The notes beneath the pieces are model-generated. The model saw only the letters and a program-made list of their open reading frames with translations, searched no databases and had not been told where the DNA came from. Shown here piece by piece: positions 53,654 through 64,000 of a stretch of 64,000 bases of DNA (its first letter is position 1; every line of letters starts with the position of its first letter). Position numbers and translations under genes: made by a program. The stretch comes from Absidia repens (lineage: Eukaryota > Mucoromycota > Mucoromycetes > Mucorales > Cunninghamellaceae), in assembly GCA_002105175.1 (NCBI GenBank), contig MCGE01000039.1, positions 124,001 to 188,000 of the forward strand. The letters run 5' to 3'.

Positions 53654-54928
53654 AACGTGAATGTGCCAAAAACCGTGGCTATAGAACGGCGATGAAAACC
53701 ATCATGTAGTTTTAGTTCTTTCTTTTTATATATATACATATATTTATACATCTTTTTTATTTTATTTTATTTTTTTGCTCCTTTTTTTATATACTCATTT
53801 TACATCTCATTTTTTCTTTTTTCCTCTCTCTCTTGTCTTTTTATTATTTCCCCAAATAAAACCTCTCATTTTATCACTCTATATCTGGATTGTTGTCTAT
53901 TCGGTTTTTGTGTGTATGTGTGACCTGAGAATTTGATTTTCAAAAGCCGAGATCCCTGAAATTTGGCAGACCAGTCTTTGAGGTCTTCCTGTCTGCCATT
54001 TCTCATTAAAAACAACAACAACAATACATCATCATTGGTAGCCTCACTCAAGGCATGTTGAACTTGGATACGTGGTTAAAAAGTGATTCAAAGGTATTTC
54101 CAATCTCTGATTTGGTATCCTCCATTAGATTAGCCCTTCATCATCTTTGTGATGAGTATCATGGAGCCGTCATTATATTAGCTTAGTATTCGTATGCATA
54201 GTTTTATATCTACATTTGAATAAAAATATGTGTTGTCTTCTGTTTTGTTTTTTGTTTTTTGTTTTTTTACCATTCGTCTCTCTCTCCTGTAGTATGTTTT
54301 GTTTGTCCCTCAGAATAATTCTTTTTGTTACAACCTTCGTTCCTTCATCCTTCTTTATATTATCGTTGACCCCCCCCTATGTTTATGCTTGATCATAGTT
54401 TGATAAAATATATCCTATTTATTTTTAAATACTGACCCTAATCCACCTTGGGCACCATATCCATCTTTATTTCGAGATCTGCTTGATATCAAATTACATA
54501 CACCGAGTTCAATCGTTTGTTTTTTTTATTGAATATCCTATCATAGACAGCCACGATGAAATGCAGTTACATAAATTACATTATACTAAGGGTATGACAC
54601 CCCCCCTCCTCCTACCTTCACTTGGTCATTCTATGAGCATACTTCCAGCCCATCACACTAGCTTTACTTTTTATCCTTCTTTATTTTATTTTTTTTCTTC
54701 GGAATAAACTATATTACTATAAATCTCTTACAGCAGACTTTACATTGTTAATGATATTAAAAGACTTTCCAGGTACCAGAATAAAAATCAGAATTGAAAC
54801 AACGAAGTTTTAAGTGAATTTGAGCACCACACACGCCAAAAAAAAGGAGCCTATATCATTGTCATTTATTTTAAAGACATAACAAATCTTGCGTATTTAT
54901 TAAATGCCATCATTTTTGATTCACTGAT
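53654..54928. other. Spacer with a diverged dispersed repeat and a HET-flank block
   Basis: 3' UTR of the GT49 gene to about 53870 (AATAAAAC near 53856). About 54050-54235 is a diverged dispersed-repeat copy ('ccattagattagccct', 'tttgaataaaaatatgtg'). From about 54610 to 54840 the sequence ('ttggtcattctatgagcata', 'atctcttacagcagact', 'gagcaccacacacgcc') matches blocks at 55060-55310 and 61660-61945, that is, the 3' flanks of the minus-strand HET genes. Confidence 0.55.
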
Positions 54929-55060
54929 TTAATAGATATTGAAAAAAGTACCATTATCATTATTGTCACAAAGATTGTAGTCGGAAGGTTCAAAAACCCA
55001 GTCTAAATAACCTAATACCCACTCGTTTTCTACAAAACTTCCAATCAACGCAATACCTTT
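54929..55060 (-). pseudogene. HET-family remnant (C-terminal end only)
   Basis: On the minus strand the frame reads KGIALIGSFVENEWVLG, then EPSDYNLCDNNDNGTFFNIY and a stop, which is the end of the last HET exon (paralogues: ALIGSFAENKWTL and NDDNGTVFNIY). The frame itself is unbroken but nothing of the rest of the gene is found upstream: the sequence at 55061-55310 is 3'-flank type instead. It is a left-over from a deletion between neighbouring HET units. Confidence 0.8.
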
Positions 55061-55597
55061 GGTCATTCTATAAACCCACCTCCTACCCATCACACATTAG
55101 TTTTGTCCTTATGTTCTTCCCATATTTTTTTCCTTTTTTATTATGACTAAAGGAATATCATTATGCTATCTCTTACAGTAGTCTCTCTACAATGCCAATG
55201 GCATCAGAAAGCTTTGATTAAAAAAGTAATAATTCAGGAACCAAATTTAAAAATTTGAATGACTGTGTGGTTAAATAATCTATTTTCACCAAGCGGATTT
55301 GAGTAGCGCCCTAACAAAAAATAAAAATAAAAAAATAAAAAATAAAAAAACGCTTATTATATAGTATAAAATAAAAAAAAAAAAAGACGGGAACGCTTCT
55401 TCTCCTGGATATATGTAATTATGAGGCTGTGACTACATTGACGAAGAGAAAAAAAAAAAAAGGCAAGGTATATGCTCTCGAAGATTATCTACCCTTCCAA
55501 ATACCTTCGAGATAAACATTCATCATTCCTTTTGAAGAACAACAAATACGTTATGTTTATTGATGGCATAATTATTGATCCACATGTTTCCACATGT
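55061..55597. other. 3' flank of HET gene H
   Basis: Contains 'ggtcattctataaaccca', 'atgactaaaggaatatcatt', 'cttacagtagtctctctaca' and 'ttcaggaaccaaatttaaaaa', all repeated after HET gene I (61660-61945) and partly at 54620-54840. The rest is A-rich, with no gene. Confidence 0.55.
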
Positions 55598-57701
55598 TTA
55601 GTAGAGATTGAAAAAGGTGCGATTATCAGCATTGACATGGCGGTTTAATTCAGAAGGTTTGTAGTTTATATCTGGTTTGCGTAATATCCACTTGTTTTCT
55701 TCGAAACTACCAATCAATTCAATCCAACTATAATATAATTCCGTGGACCCATCATAAGAATTAAAATTTTCATCATTTTCAGGCAAACAAACAATTTCAA
55801 TTAAACTGTGGTCATCAAGTTGAAGTTGCCTGCATAGCTGGTTTTTTATCCGAGATGCATATACGCCACCGGGTTTTACATTAGATACATAATAGTGCTT
55901 GGGTGTCAATTGAAGGTAATGCAGATGCAAATCGTTGGAATGGTGGAGTGTGATGGCTGAAGTCTCATTGTTTATATCAAAATTGCATTGATAGTCGTTG
56001 ATATGGGTTTTAATTAGGCCCCAGTATATATTTGATGAGCAAAAGGTTGGCAACACTTCATACGTACTTGAGGAACCCACATAACCAGACAAAAAGAGAA
56101 ATATCCACTTATCCCTCGTATCCATAATCTCAAATAGCTTCAATTTGACCGACATTAGATTACTGATTTTCCAATCAGCCACTTGATTGGCTTTGGCTTG
56201 ATACTTGGAGTTCGGCAAAATGGCATAAAATCGATCCTCTACCACACATTAGATATCAAAAAAAAAGAAGCTTGGCGGTCAATTTCCAAGAAAGAAAAGA
56301 GAGAAAAAAAATTAAAAACTTACCATTTTTGGTTGCCTTGGACTTCAACATCATCTCAAAAAAGGTTTGTGTAGTGAGCTGGTTGATCATTGTATGATGA
56401 AATCCCAGGTGGACAGGATTTGAATTACGCTGGTAAGTTATGCCATAGACATTCAGCTTTTCAACGGCCGAGGAAAATGCAGGGTTGGTAAAATCGAAGT
56501 TGAAAAAGAGCAAATCCTTTGTGTCACGTATCGAGAGTTGAATAAAGCAATATTTCATATTGTTTTTCTTTTTTGCAATGTGGTATTCGCTGATCACCCA
56601 AACGCGAGATGCCCAATCCACAATCAGATCCTCCAACCATCGTATGGTTTGTAAGATAGCATTCTTCCGTTTAATTAGTTCATAAGTCCAAAGCTTGTTC
56701 CTTTTGCCAATTTTCATCCATCGACTCTCTTCTTCTTCTTCCAAAAGACCCGCCGCTTTGATGTAATCAAGTGAACTTTCATTTGAAGGGCCGTCTTCGA
56801 CGGTAGCAGCATTGACATGTTCCTTCTGAGTTGCATTTTTTATGAGGTCCACGTCTTCGTGAGACGTTGGCAAGGACGCTCGATAGATTTCGCATAAAAA
56901 ATCAAGCCCGTCCTCAGGATGAATAGAATCGTAATAAAGTTTTTGAGATGTTGTGAATCCATTGGCCAAATAAGTGGTATATTTTGCCAACAATTGTCTT
57001 AATGTACGATCTTCTGGTACTTCGATTTCGTTGAGGAATTTATTGTCCAGTTCATGGAGTTGGTCGATATTTTGTTGAATAAGATGATATATATATTCCC
57101 TATGATCCAAACAATGAATATACTCCATAAGTATCTTATTTTCTGAAGATACATTTGTCAAGTATCGCCTGTGAAGGTCAGGGACGGCCAAAATGTAGGT
57201 GGCTTTTTCGTAAATGTTGGTCATCTGATAAATCGTTGCCTTTCGCCGCTCATGATTAGTTTGATCCACACAAATCGCATCTACCCACACATACTTGATC
57301 GATTTCAAATCGGGTTCATGGGTCATCATACAGCAAAGAAGACAAAAATCTTCCAAATCAAATGATGTGATGGATGCTATATAGCCAAGGTGTGTATCAA
57401 TCACTGTTTCTTGTACCTCGCCCCAACGATAAGACAACGCCACAAAATTTAATTCTTTCGCACTTTCTTCCAATGGTTTTTCAACACAACGGATATTTCC
57501 AAAGGTGGCTTCCTTGATGTCGACAAGAACAACTTGAAACGGTTTTTGCTGCTGAGGCGGCTGAAAATCGTCGCAATTTGAATCTATAGAAAAAGTCGAG
57601 TCTAGCGTGTTCAGTTACCCAATTTTTTTTTTTTTATCAGATAAAGAAATATATAATATACCTTGGGAGAGATGTTGGGCTGTGCTATCGTCTTTAGTCA
57701 T
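55598..57701 (-). CDS. HET-domain protein H
   Basis: Minus-strand exons 57701-57662, 57583-56324 and 56238-55598 give 646 residues. Start MTKDDSTAQHLSQ, then DSNCDDFQPPQQQKPFQVVLVDIK. The Gln tract is short and follows a phase-1 intron exactly as in the plus-strand copies. The core is canonical: FVALSYRWGE, YVWVDAICVDQTNHERRK (His for Tyr), NIYEKATYILAVPDL. The linker between KNATQKEH and SLDYIKAAG contains a Glu run (LLEEEEESRW). DWASRVWVISEYHIAKKKNN and FFNFDFTNPAF follow. The last exon starts EDRFYAILP (residue 434) and ends FFNLY. Orientation is opposite to the array at 3-31 kb, and the gene is separated from it by the housekeeping island. The 5' block (57785-57850) keeps 'ttccaagccctcaaacgacc'. 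Confidence 0.9.
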
Positions 57702-58969
57702 ATAGATTCAAAAAAAAAATGAATGAAAAGGAAAAAAAGAACTGTTGACGGAAAGGAAAATGAAACTCATTTTTCTGTCACACAACCAGGTCGTTTGAGG
57801 GCTTGGAAAGCGCTACACTGCATTCAAAGTTTACGCTAAGAATCGTAACAAACAATGCATATGATACTTCTTTGTTTTTCTTTTGTCTTGTTGAATAAAG
57901 AAACAAGCAAAGACTTACTTCTACAGTGATTTATTATTAGTCCTTAAAGTGTTATAGTACTGAGCACAGTCCCCTCTTACTATTTCTCATAGTGTCTCTC
58001 ATGCGGTTTTTTCTTGTACCTGAATTTGTTGCTCCACATAATATTTTACAAAGTCCGCCGTTTTTGTTTGACAGACCTCGTCCATCAACGTGGCGTTTCC
58101 ACTCCTCACCTTTACCCCAACGACTTTGATCGTGTTCCCGTTGCACATAGTTATATATATATATCTTCTATTTTCCTCCTGCTTCCGCCCCCACTGCGTT
58201 AGCTTAGATAGAGCCCTTTGTTGGCTTCCTATTTTTATGGGGACAACTCCATTTCAGATAAGCCCGAAATTTTTTCAGATGGTTTTTCAGATGAGTGACT
58301 TAAATTTCAAGGTGTTATTAAGTCGTATCGCCGATAACTAACCATTTTCATGCACTCTACTTGGACATACACAAAAAAGATTTATTTATTTTTGACAGTT
58401 ACTTCATTACCCTATTTTTACTTGATTTGCATTTATATTATTATCTATTCAAACAACTTTTTTATTTAATACGAGCCACACTATGGCATTTCGGTGGCAT
58501 TTCGGTGACGCGGTTCTCGGGCCGCCTACCTACATTACTTGGCGTGTCCTTGGCGTGTCGTCGCCCCAAGAGACCGAATTCTTATGAAGCGAACTCACAA
58601 TAATTTGAAATGGGAGCACTTTTCATGTATTTGTAGAACACCGGCAATCATATGCGAATGGCTTTATTACATTTGTAGCTAGAAATTATTACGATACTTA
58701 CCTTTTTTTTTTTTTCTTTTGGAATAAAATACCATTTTATTATCACTCGTACATATACTTTTGCCTTTGTTTGATTTTGTAGTTGTTTTAACTTTATTTT
58801 TCTTCTTTTGATGGATGAAGAATGGTACTCTGGAAACTGTTTATGTTGGCCTGCCAGCCAATTTTTATCTCACTGTCAAAAAAAAAAAAAAAAAATGCAC
58901 TGATCAAAAGGCGGGATTTCAATCAAAGCTTTAACAGGCCGTGTTTTCTCTTTTTCTTTCTCTTTTTTT

Positions 58970-59720
58970 TCCACATTGATGTCCTCCGAGGGTCTGATGA
59001 TCATGGAGTGGGATTTTTTATTAGATTTAGAGAGTTTTGAAAAAGGGCACGACAAAGGACATGGGGAAACTCTTTCATTTTGGATCTAGGAATTGGACGC
59101 GCCATTATATGAGGAGATGAGTGTCATGAAACCGTCATTAGTTTAGTTTAGTGTTAGTTGTCTTATTTTTATCTCTGTTTAAATAAAGTATGTCTAGTAT
59201 TTGACCATTAGCACCATTAATATCTCTCATATGATTATAGTAGTTGTCTTTAACTTTAGATCCCTTTTCACATTCCACACCTCGCACATTTAGATCAGTG
59301 TTGACCATCCCATTTTTGTTTACACAATAAAGTATATCTTTATTTTTAACTACTGACCCATATCCATGTTGAGCACTAGATCAAATCTCTTTATTTTGAG
59401 ACTGCGTACTGTAGTGTATGACACGCCAACCAGCTACTTGTCCCTCCTCCCTCTGCTTTATATACTGTATGAGTTTCATACCTCTTCATAGGTTTCATTC
59501 CTTCACTTTGTAAAAGTCATATTCAAATTCAAATGTTGTTGTTTTTTATTGAATATAATTTAAAATAATTGTCAATAATAAACTGCACTACACTATACTA
59601 GCCTAGTTACCCTATTCTAAATGGCTGATTGTAGTTTGAATTTCTCCTTTTTGTATGCAAAGTAGGGTGCATGAAATAGCTAATTATCGGCGATACAGCC
59701 TGTTAACTCCCAACTCACTC
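58970..59720 (+). repeat. Long copy of the dispersed repeat
   Basis: Partner of the reverse copy at 13150-13990. Landmarks: 'gatgtcctccgagggtctga', 'catggagtgggatttttt', 'aaagggcacgacaaaggaca', 'tagtttagtgttagttgtct', 'atgacacgccaaccagctac', 'cttcactttgtaaaa' and 'gcactacactatactagcct'. The first 130 bp also match 222-345. Length and the AATAAA signals would fit a solo LTR or a non-autonomous element; termini were not resolved. Confidence 0.65.
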
Positions 59721-59879
59721 ATCTGAAAATCCAGAAGAAATATAATTGAAATTTATCTGAAAGATTTCGGGCCCATCTGAAATGAAGTAATCCCAAAAGG
59801 AAATTATCGTATACGATATGAGAATGACTAATGGGACATTTTCATTGAAGAATGTCAAACGAGACATATTTCATTCAGA

Positions 59880-60060
59880 AGTGAGTACAACCTACGGACA
59901 CATTGGGGCTAGGATAAGTTAATGAATGCTCCCAAAAACCAACTAATGCTTGTCTCAGATCTTGAATTCAAAGTGAACAGATTTCCACATGTATGTTGTA
60001 ATCCTGGATCTAAAAACTGTAGTATTCTACTCCTAACACTAATCAAAGATCATCACAACC
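59880..60060 (-). repeat. Dispersed repeat copy (reverse, partial)
   Basis: On the minus strand: 'gttaggagtagaatactaca'-like start, 'ggattacaacatacatgtgg', 'aaatctgttcactttgaatt', 'gtttttgggagcattcatta'. The order matches the other copies but similarity is low. Confidence 0.5.
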
Positions 60061-60242
60061 TCATGAAGATACAATGAGAAGAAAAATGAAACAGATAATG
60101 AAAAGAGATGGAAAAGAAACAACAATTCATATAGCCTTGATATAAAACTTTTGTTAATTTAATTTTTATTGGAAGCCGGCACACAAGAAAAAAAAGGGGG
60201 GAGGAAAGGACCAAGGCTGTGGCGCCGAGAATAGTAACAAAT

Positions 60243-60473
60243 TTAACACTTCCATCCAGCATCGCAGCCTTCTAAATCATAATCAGGACAGTAACTACGA
60301 CCACACATTACATCGTGAGGGTTACCCCACTTTGTGCATTCTTGTCCAATTTCAGAACCACTAGTACATCTTCCACAGCAGCTGCCATCAAAGGCTCCAC
60401 AACATGTACCAGCACTAACATTGTTAACGAGACAGACCATTATGGCAAGAGCGAAAAGAAATTTGAATAGCAT
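60243..60473 (-). CDS. Secreted ten-cysteine peptide, copy 3
   Basis: One exon on the minus strand, 76 residues, starting MLFKFLFALAIMVCLVNNVSA at 60473; the codon three positions upstream is TTG, not a start. The mature part keeps all ten cysteines and the blocks TCCGAFDGSCCGRC and WGNPHDVMC, with different residues in between (GSEIGQEC, GRSYCPDYDLEGC) and one residue fewer in the loop between the fifth and sixth cysteines. Upstream, 60540-61070 resembles the promoter region of the copies at 34821 and 37086 ('attgagtatgagtataatcc' corresponds to 'atctaagcc' and 'gattataa' motifs, 'gtcatgtgac' and 'ggacaatg' blocks). It is the oldest copy of the three and lies next to HET genes H and I. Confidence 0.83.
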   Translation of the reverse strand: MLFKFLFALAIMVCLVNNVSAGTCCGAFDGSCCGRCTSGSEIGQECTKWGNPHDVMCGRSYCPDYDLEGCDAGWKC

Positions 60474-62186
60474 GTTTTTCAAGAAATGTTGTATATATGT
60501 TGGAAAAAGAATAATCGAAAAAAACGGCCCTTTTTATTTTATGAAGAAAAAAGAAAAAGAAAAAAGAAAAAGAAAAATGGCGCGGCAACTTCCGTGCTGT
60601 CAGACCCCCCCCCATATTGTGCCCAAGGTAGAACGTGAGATGACCAGGTCTAGACGGCTTAGATTGAGTATGAGTATAATCCACTGGATTTTTTTAAATT
60701 TTTATCAATATGTCGTATGGCTTGTACATGAAAAAAAAGGTTCACGAACAACAATGAGGGGGGGTAGTTGATGTAAATACCTGGAACTCGCAACCTAATA
60801 TGTCATACTTCTCCAAAGAGAAAAAGAATCATGTGACTGTACGACACATGAAACTGTCTATGGACCAAAGCCTACACCCAGGAATTGATGATGAAATATT
60901 CAGTCATTTTGTTCTATTCCACCTTTTCCAGAAAATAAGCACGCTGTCATCCTGTATGATATGACTTTATACAATGTTTGAACTTTGCACTGTGATGGAG
61001 ACACTGTCTTCCCTTTTTTGGACAATGCGAATAAAAACATTTAGGTAGTGGCATATTTACTTCAGGAACAAAAAAAAAAAAAAAACAGGGAGTATTACTT
61101 TTCTCAATATATAAACAATAACAATAAACAACACAAACGTGTGAGATTTGTTTGTTTTTTCTTGTCCTACTGATCGTTGCTTGATTCTATGAGCCGAACT
61201 TGTGTTACTATTGACTTTGGCCTGTTACATACTTGCCCTTTTGTTGAGAGAAAGCTTCGACTTTGTCTCCTAGGTAGCGTGCTTAAAATTGTTAGTGATT
61301 GGCGATACAATGACGGTGATATGGAGGGTCATTCAATTTCTATCTGCAACAAAGCTATCTGAAATTATCTGCTGTCATCTGCTGTCATCTGAAATCTATC
61401 TGCGATTCATCATCTGCTATCCATCTGCAATTCCCGATACAAATTCGCGTGGCCGGGATATGGAATCTTCTCTGTGGCCTGACCTGCAGTTTGGACAGCC
61501 TTTTTCATTTCGATTCTTTTTTTTTTAAAAAAAAAAAAAGGGTTCAAGGCCGCTATTTTACTAGATATAGCATGGCAACAGATGTCATCATAATAACGGT
61601 ATTACCCGCAATACGGTTGCCATTTTTTTTTCATATCGTTATTGTCGGTCCCTAATTGCTGCGACTCCCTTCACTTGGCTAATATATGATCATGCCTTCT
61701 TCTCCCCCCCCCTCTCACATATGCTCTTTCTTTATTTTAATATGAATAAAATAATACCATTATACTATCTCATACAGGTAGTCTTTCTACATTGGTAATT
61801 GCATCAAAAAAGGGCTTCGATTAAAAAAAAAAAATAGAATCATAATTCAGGAACCATATTTAAAAATTTGAATGGTGGCGAGATTTAATGAATGCGACGT
61901 TAAGCAGCTGAGCTTTGGGGGGATCTGAGCACCACACACAAGTAAATAAACACATACATGCAATAAATAAATAAAACAAATAACAGCCTTTTTCCTGTAT
62001 AGCATCTTCAGGCTATAGGCTATGATGTCCTAAAATTGACGTAAAGAAAGAAAAAGAAACATGGTCGAACCTTCTTTCTACCTTCGATATATGTTTTAGA
62101 TGAACGTTGATTATTTAAAAAGAATTATTATTTTTTGTGTGGTTTACTAACGGCATCATTTTATTGATCCACACTTAAAAAAATGT
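60474..62186. other. Upstream region of copy 3 and 3' flank of HET gene I
   Basis: Positions 60474-61070 are the promoter side of the cysteine-rich gene. Positions 61338-61432 hold a short degenerate repeat of 'atctgctgtc' and 'atctgcaatt' units. Positions 61440-61650 are unassigned. From about 61660 to 61945 is the HET 3'-flank block shared with 55061-55310. No gene. Confidence 0.5.
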
Positions 62187-64000
62187 TTAATACAGATGGA
62201 AGGAAATAGCATTATCGTCATTATTATGACAAACAAAGGCAGGATTTTCAAAGTTCCACTCCGGCGTGCTTAATATCCACTTGTTGTGTTCAAAACTTCC
62301 AAACAATGCAATACTATAATATGTCCGGTGGGCTTGTGTATCATCTGATGGGACGGCTCCGGCATCATCATAGTAAGGTATATAAACAAAATCAATCACG
62401 CTGCTGTGTTGATCGAGTTGAAGACGATGGTAGAGGGTCCTTTTTTGTCTCTCCACGTCTGGAAGAAAATTTTGGCTGGTTTGTTTGACAGTGACGTAAT
62501 ATTTCTTGGGTGTCAACTGAAGGTAATCTAGGCGCAAATCATCATTATGGTGGAGTGTGATGGCAGAAGATGCGTTGTATGTATCAAACTCGCGTGGATA
62601 ACTGTCGATAAAATTATCCACTTCTACCAAATCTATGTTCGATGCGCAAAAAGTGGGTAACACCTGATACGAATTAATGGAAGAGTAATGCCCAGCAAAA
62701 AATAAAAGGATCCACTTGTCTTTGTTATCCATGATCTCAAATAGTTTGAATTTGACCGATATCATATTACTGATGTTCCAATCAGCCACCTGGTTGACTT
62801 TGTCTTTATATTTTGATTGGGGCAGAACAGCATAAAATCGATCCTCTATTCATTTGGATAGGTAGATATTAATTAGTAATGTAGATACATATATATTCAT
62901 ATACTTGAGGAAGATAGGTCAACTTTTACCATTTCTGCTAGCCTTGGATTTCAACATCATTTCAAAAAAGGATTGTGAGTTGAGTTGCTTAATAATCAAA
63001 CGATGGAATAATAGATGCACGGGATTTTTATCTTGAAGGAGCGGTGATAAGATAAATGGGGCATTTTGAACGGCTGAGGAGAATGCAGGGTTGGTAAAAT
63101 CAAATTTAAAAAAAGGCAAGGATTCCGTTTTAGATGACGAGAGCTGAAGAAACCAATACTTGAGGTTGTTTTTCTTTTTTGCAATGTTGTATTCGCTAAT
63201 CACCCAGACACGACTGGACCAGTCCTTGATAATATCCTCGAAAAACTTTAAGATTCGGCAGATCGAGTTTCTTCTTCTAATTAAAGCATGGGCCCAAGCC
63301 CTGCCATGTCGGAGTCTGCGTTCTGGGATTAACCTGCTCAAGCTGTAGCAAGGTCCTGTCAACATAAGTTGAGCCACTTTATCATAATCAAGTAAGCTTT
63401 CATCGCCATTATCTTTGTTTGCACGATAAGGAGTCTTCTGAGTTTGTTTTATTACATGATCACGACTTTCGTGAGATTCTGGCAAAGACGCTTCATAAAT
63501 TTCACATAAAAGATCAAGTGCACCTTCACGATAATCCATATCGTCATGATGGTCTTGAAATGCTGTAAATCCATTGGCCAGATAAGTGGTATAATTTGCC
63601 AACAATTCTCTTAATGTACTGTCTTTTGGCGCATAGGTTTTGTCAAGGAAAGTCTTGTCCAGTGTGTGAAGTTGCTCTGTATTTCCTTGAATAAGATGAT
63701 AAATATAATCACTATATTCACTATAAGTATCCCTTATAAGTTTCTCATCTTTTTCATAGACAATCATTAAATATCGCAAGTGAAGATCAGGCACAGCCAA
63801 AATATAGGTGGCTTTTTCGTAAATGTTGGACATTTGATGAATCGTGGCTTTTCGACGCGCATAATTTGTTTGATCCACGCAAATCGCATCCACCCATACA
63901 TACTTGATCGATTTCAAATCAGGCTCATAGGTCATCGCCGAGCAGAGCGAATAAAAATCTTCCAAATCAAATGAGGTGATGGTTGCTAAGTAATCAAGCT
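62187..64000 (-). CDS. HET-domain protein I (5' end outside the window)
   Basis: Partial. The last exon is 62845-62187 and the middle exon runs from 62940 to beyond the window end at 64000, where the frame is still open (LDYLATITSFDLEDF). At least 571 residues are visible. The SYRWGE motif lies outside. YVWVDAICVDQTNYARRK, NIYEKATYILAVPDL, YIYHLIQGNTEQ and DSTLRELLANYTTYLANGF are present. The linker is short (KTPYRANKDNGDESLLDYDKV). DWSSRVWVISEYNIAKKKNN and PFFKFDFTNPAF are followed by the conserved intron, then EDRFYAVLP and a C-terminus SFHLY in place of FNIY. In the last exon the initiating Met-like frame at 62789 is not a start: the exon begins at 62845. Same orientation as gene H. Confidence 0.88.

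Larger units (their letters stand above)
57702..60242. other. Spacer with HET promoter block and long dispersed repeats
   Basis: HET-type upstream block to about 57860. Positions 57900-58960 are unassigned apart from a short local duplication at 58492-58560 ('catttcggtg' twice, 'ggcgtgtc' twice). About 58970-59720 and 59880-60060 are dispersed repeats in opposite directions. No gene recognised. Confidence 0.5.

Overview
The window looks like nuclear DNA of an early-diverging filamentous fungus, most likely Mucoromycota (Mucorales-like). The evidence is AT-rich spacers full of poly(A)/poly(T) runs, genes split by short GT-AG introns of about 50-110 nt, AATAAA signals just after stop codons, and typical fungal housekeeping genes (SPE2, a nicotinamide riboside kinase, a PTM1/GPR107-type receptor, a GT49 glycosyltransferase). 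No tRNA, rRNA or CRISPR array was recognised. The genus is an inference.

Layout. Positions 1-33,500 are an accessory region. It holds seven complete head-to-tail genes (A-G, plus strand) for HET (heterokaryon incompatibility)-domain proteins, and between them a family of small secreted four-cysteine proteins (three genes and one remnant), one secreted protein of another type, HET gene remnants, and many copies of a dispersed repeat. Positions 33,500-43,000 hold a tandem duplication carrying two almost identical ten-cysteine secreted peptides, two minisatellites, a cryptic spliced gene on the minus strand and SINE-like repeats. Positions 43,400-53,700 are a conserved housekeeping island: NRK1 (minus), a divergently placed PTM1-like gene, SPE2, a decayed SPE2 copy, and a GT49 glycosyltransferase. 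From 53,700 to the end the accessory type returns on the minus strand: a HET remnant, HET gene H, a third ten-cysteine peptide, and HET gene I, which is cut by the window edge.

The HET paralogues share one architecture: a tiny first exon, a Gln-rich start, the HET core (ALSYRWGE, YVWVDAICVDQTNYERRKATIH), a variable linker, DWSTRVWVISEY, an intron at a fixed site, and a last exon that begins EDRFYAILP (the counterpart of the DRxYALLGL motif of ascomycete HET proteins) and ends in FNIY-stop. They share a promoter block and 3' repeats, so the unit has been duplicated as a whole. HET proteins in other fungi trigger regulated cell death in non-self recognition. A fast-changing HET cluster mixed with secreted cysteine-rich proteins is therefore the candidate undescribed system here, possibly for allorecognition or defence. 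That role is inference; the sequence shows only the family, its expansion and its variable segments.
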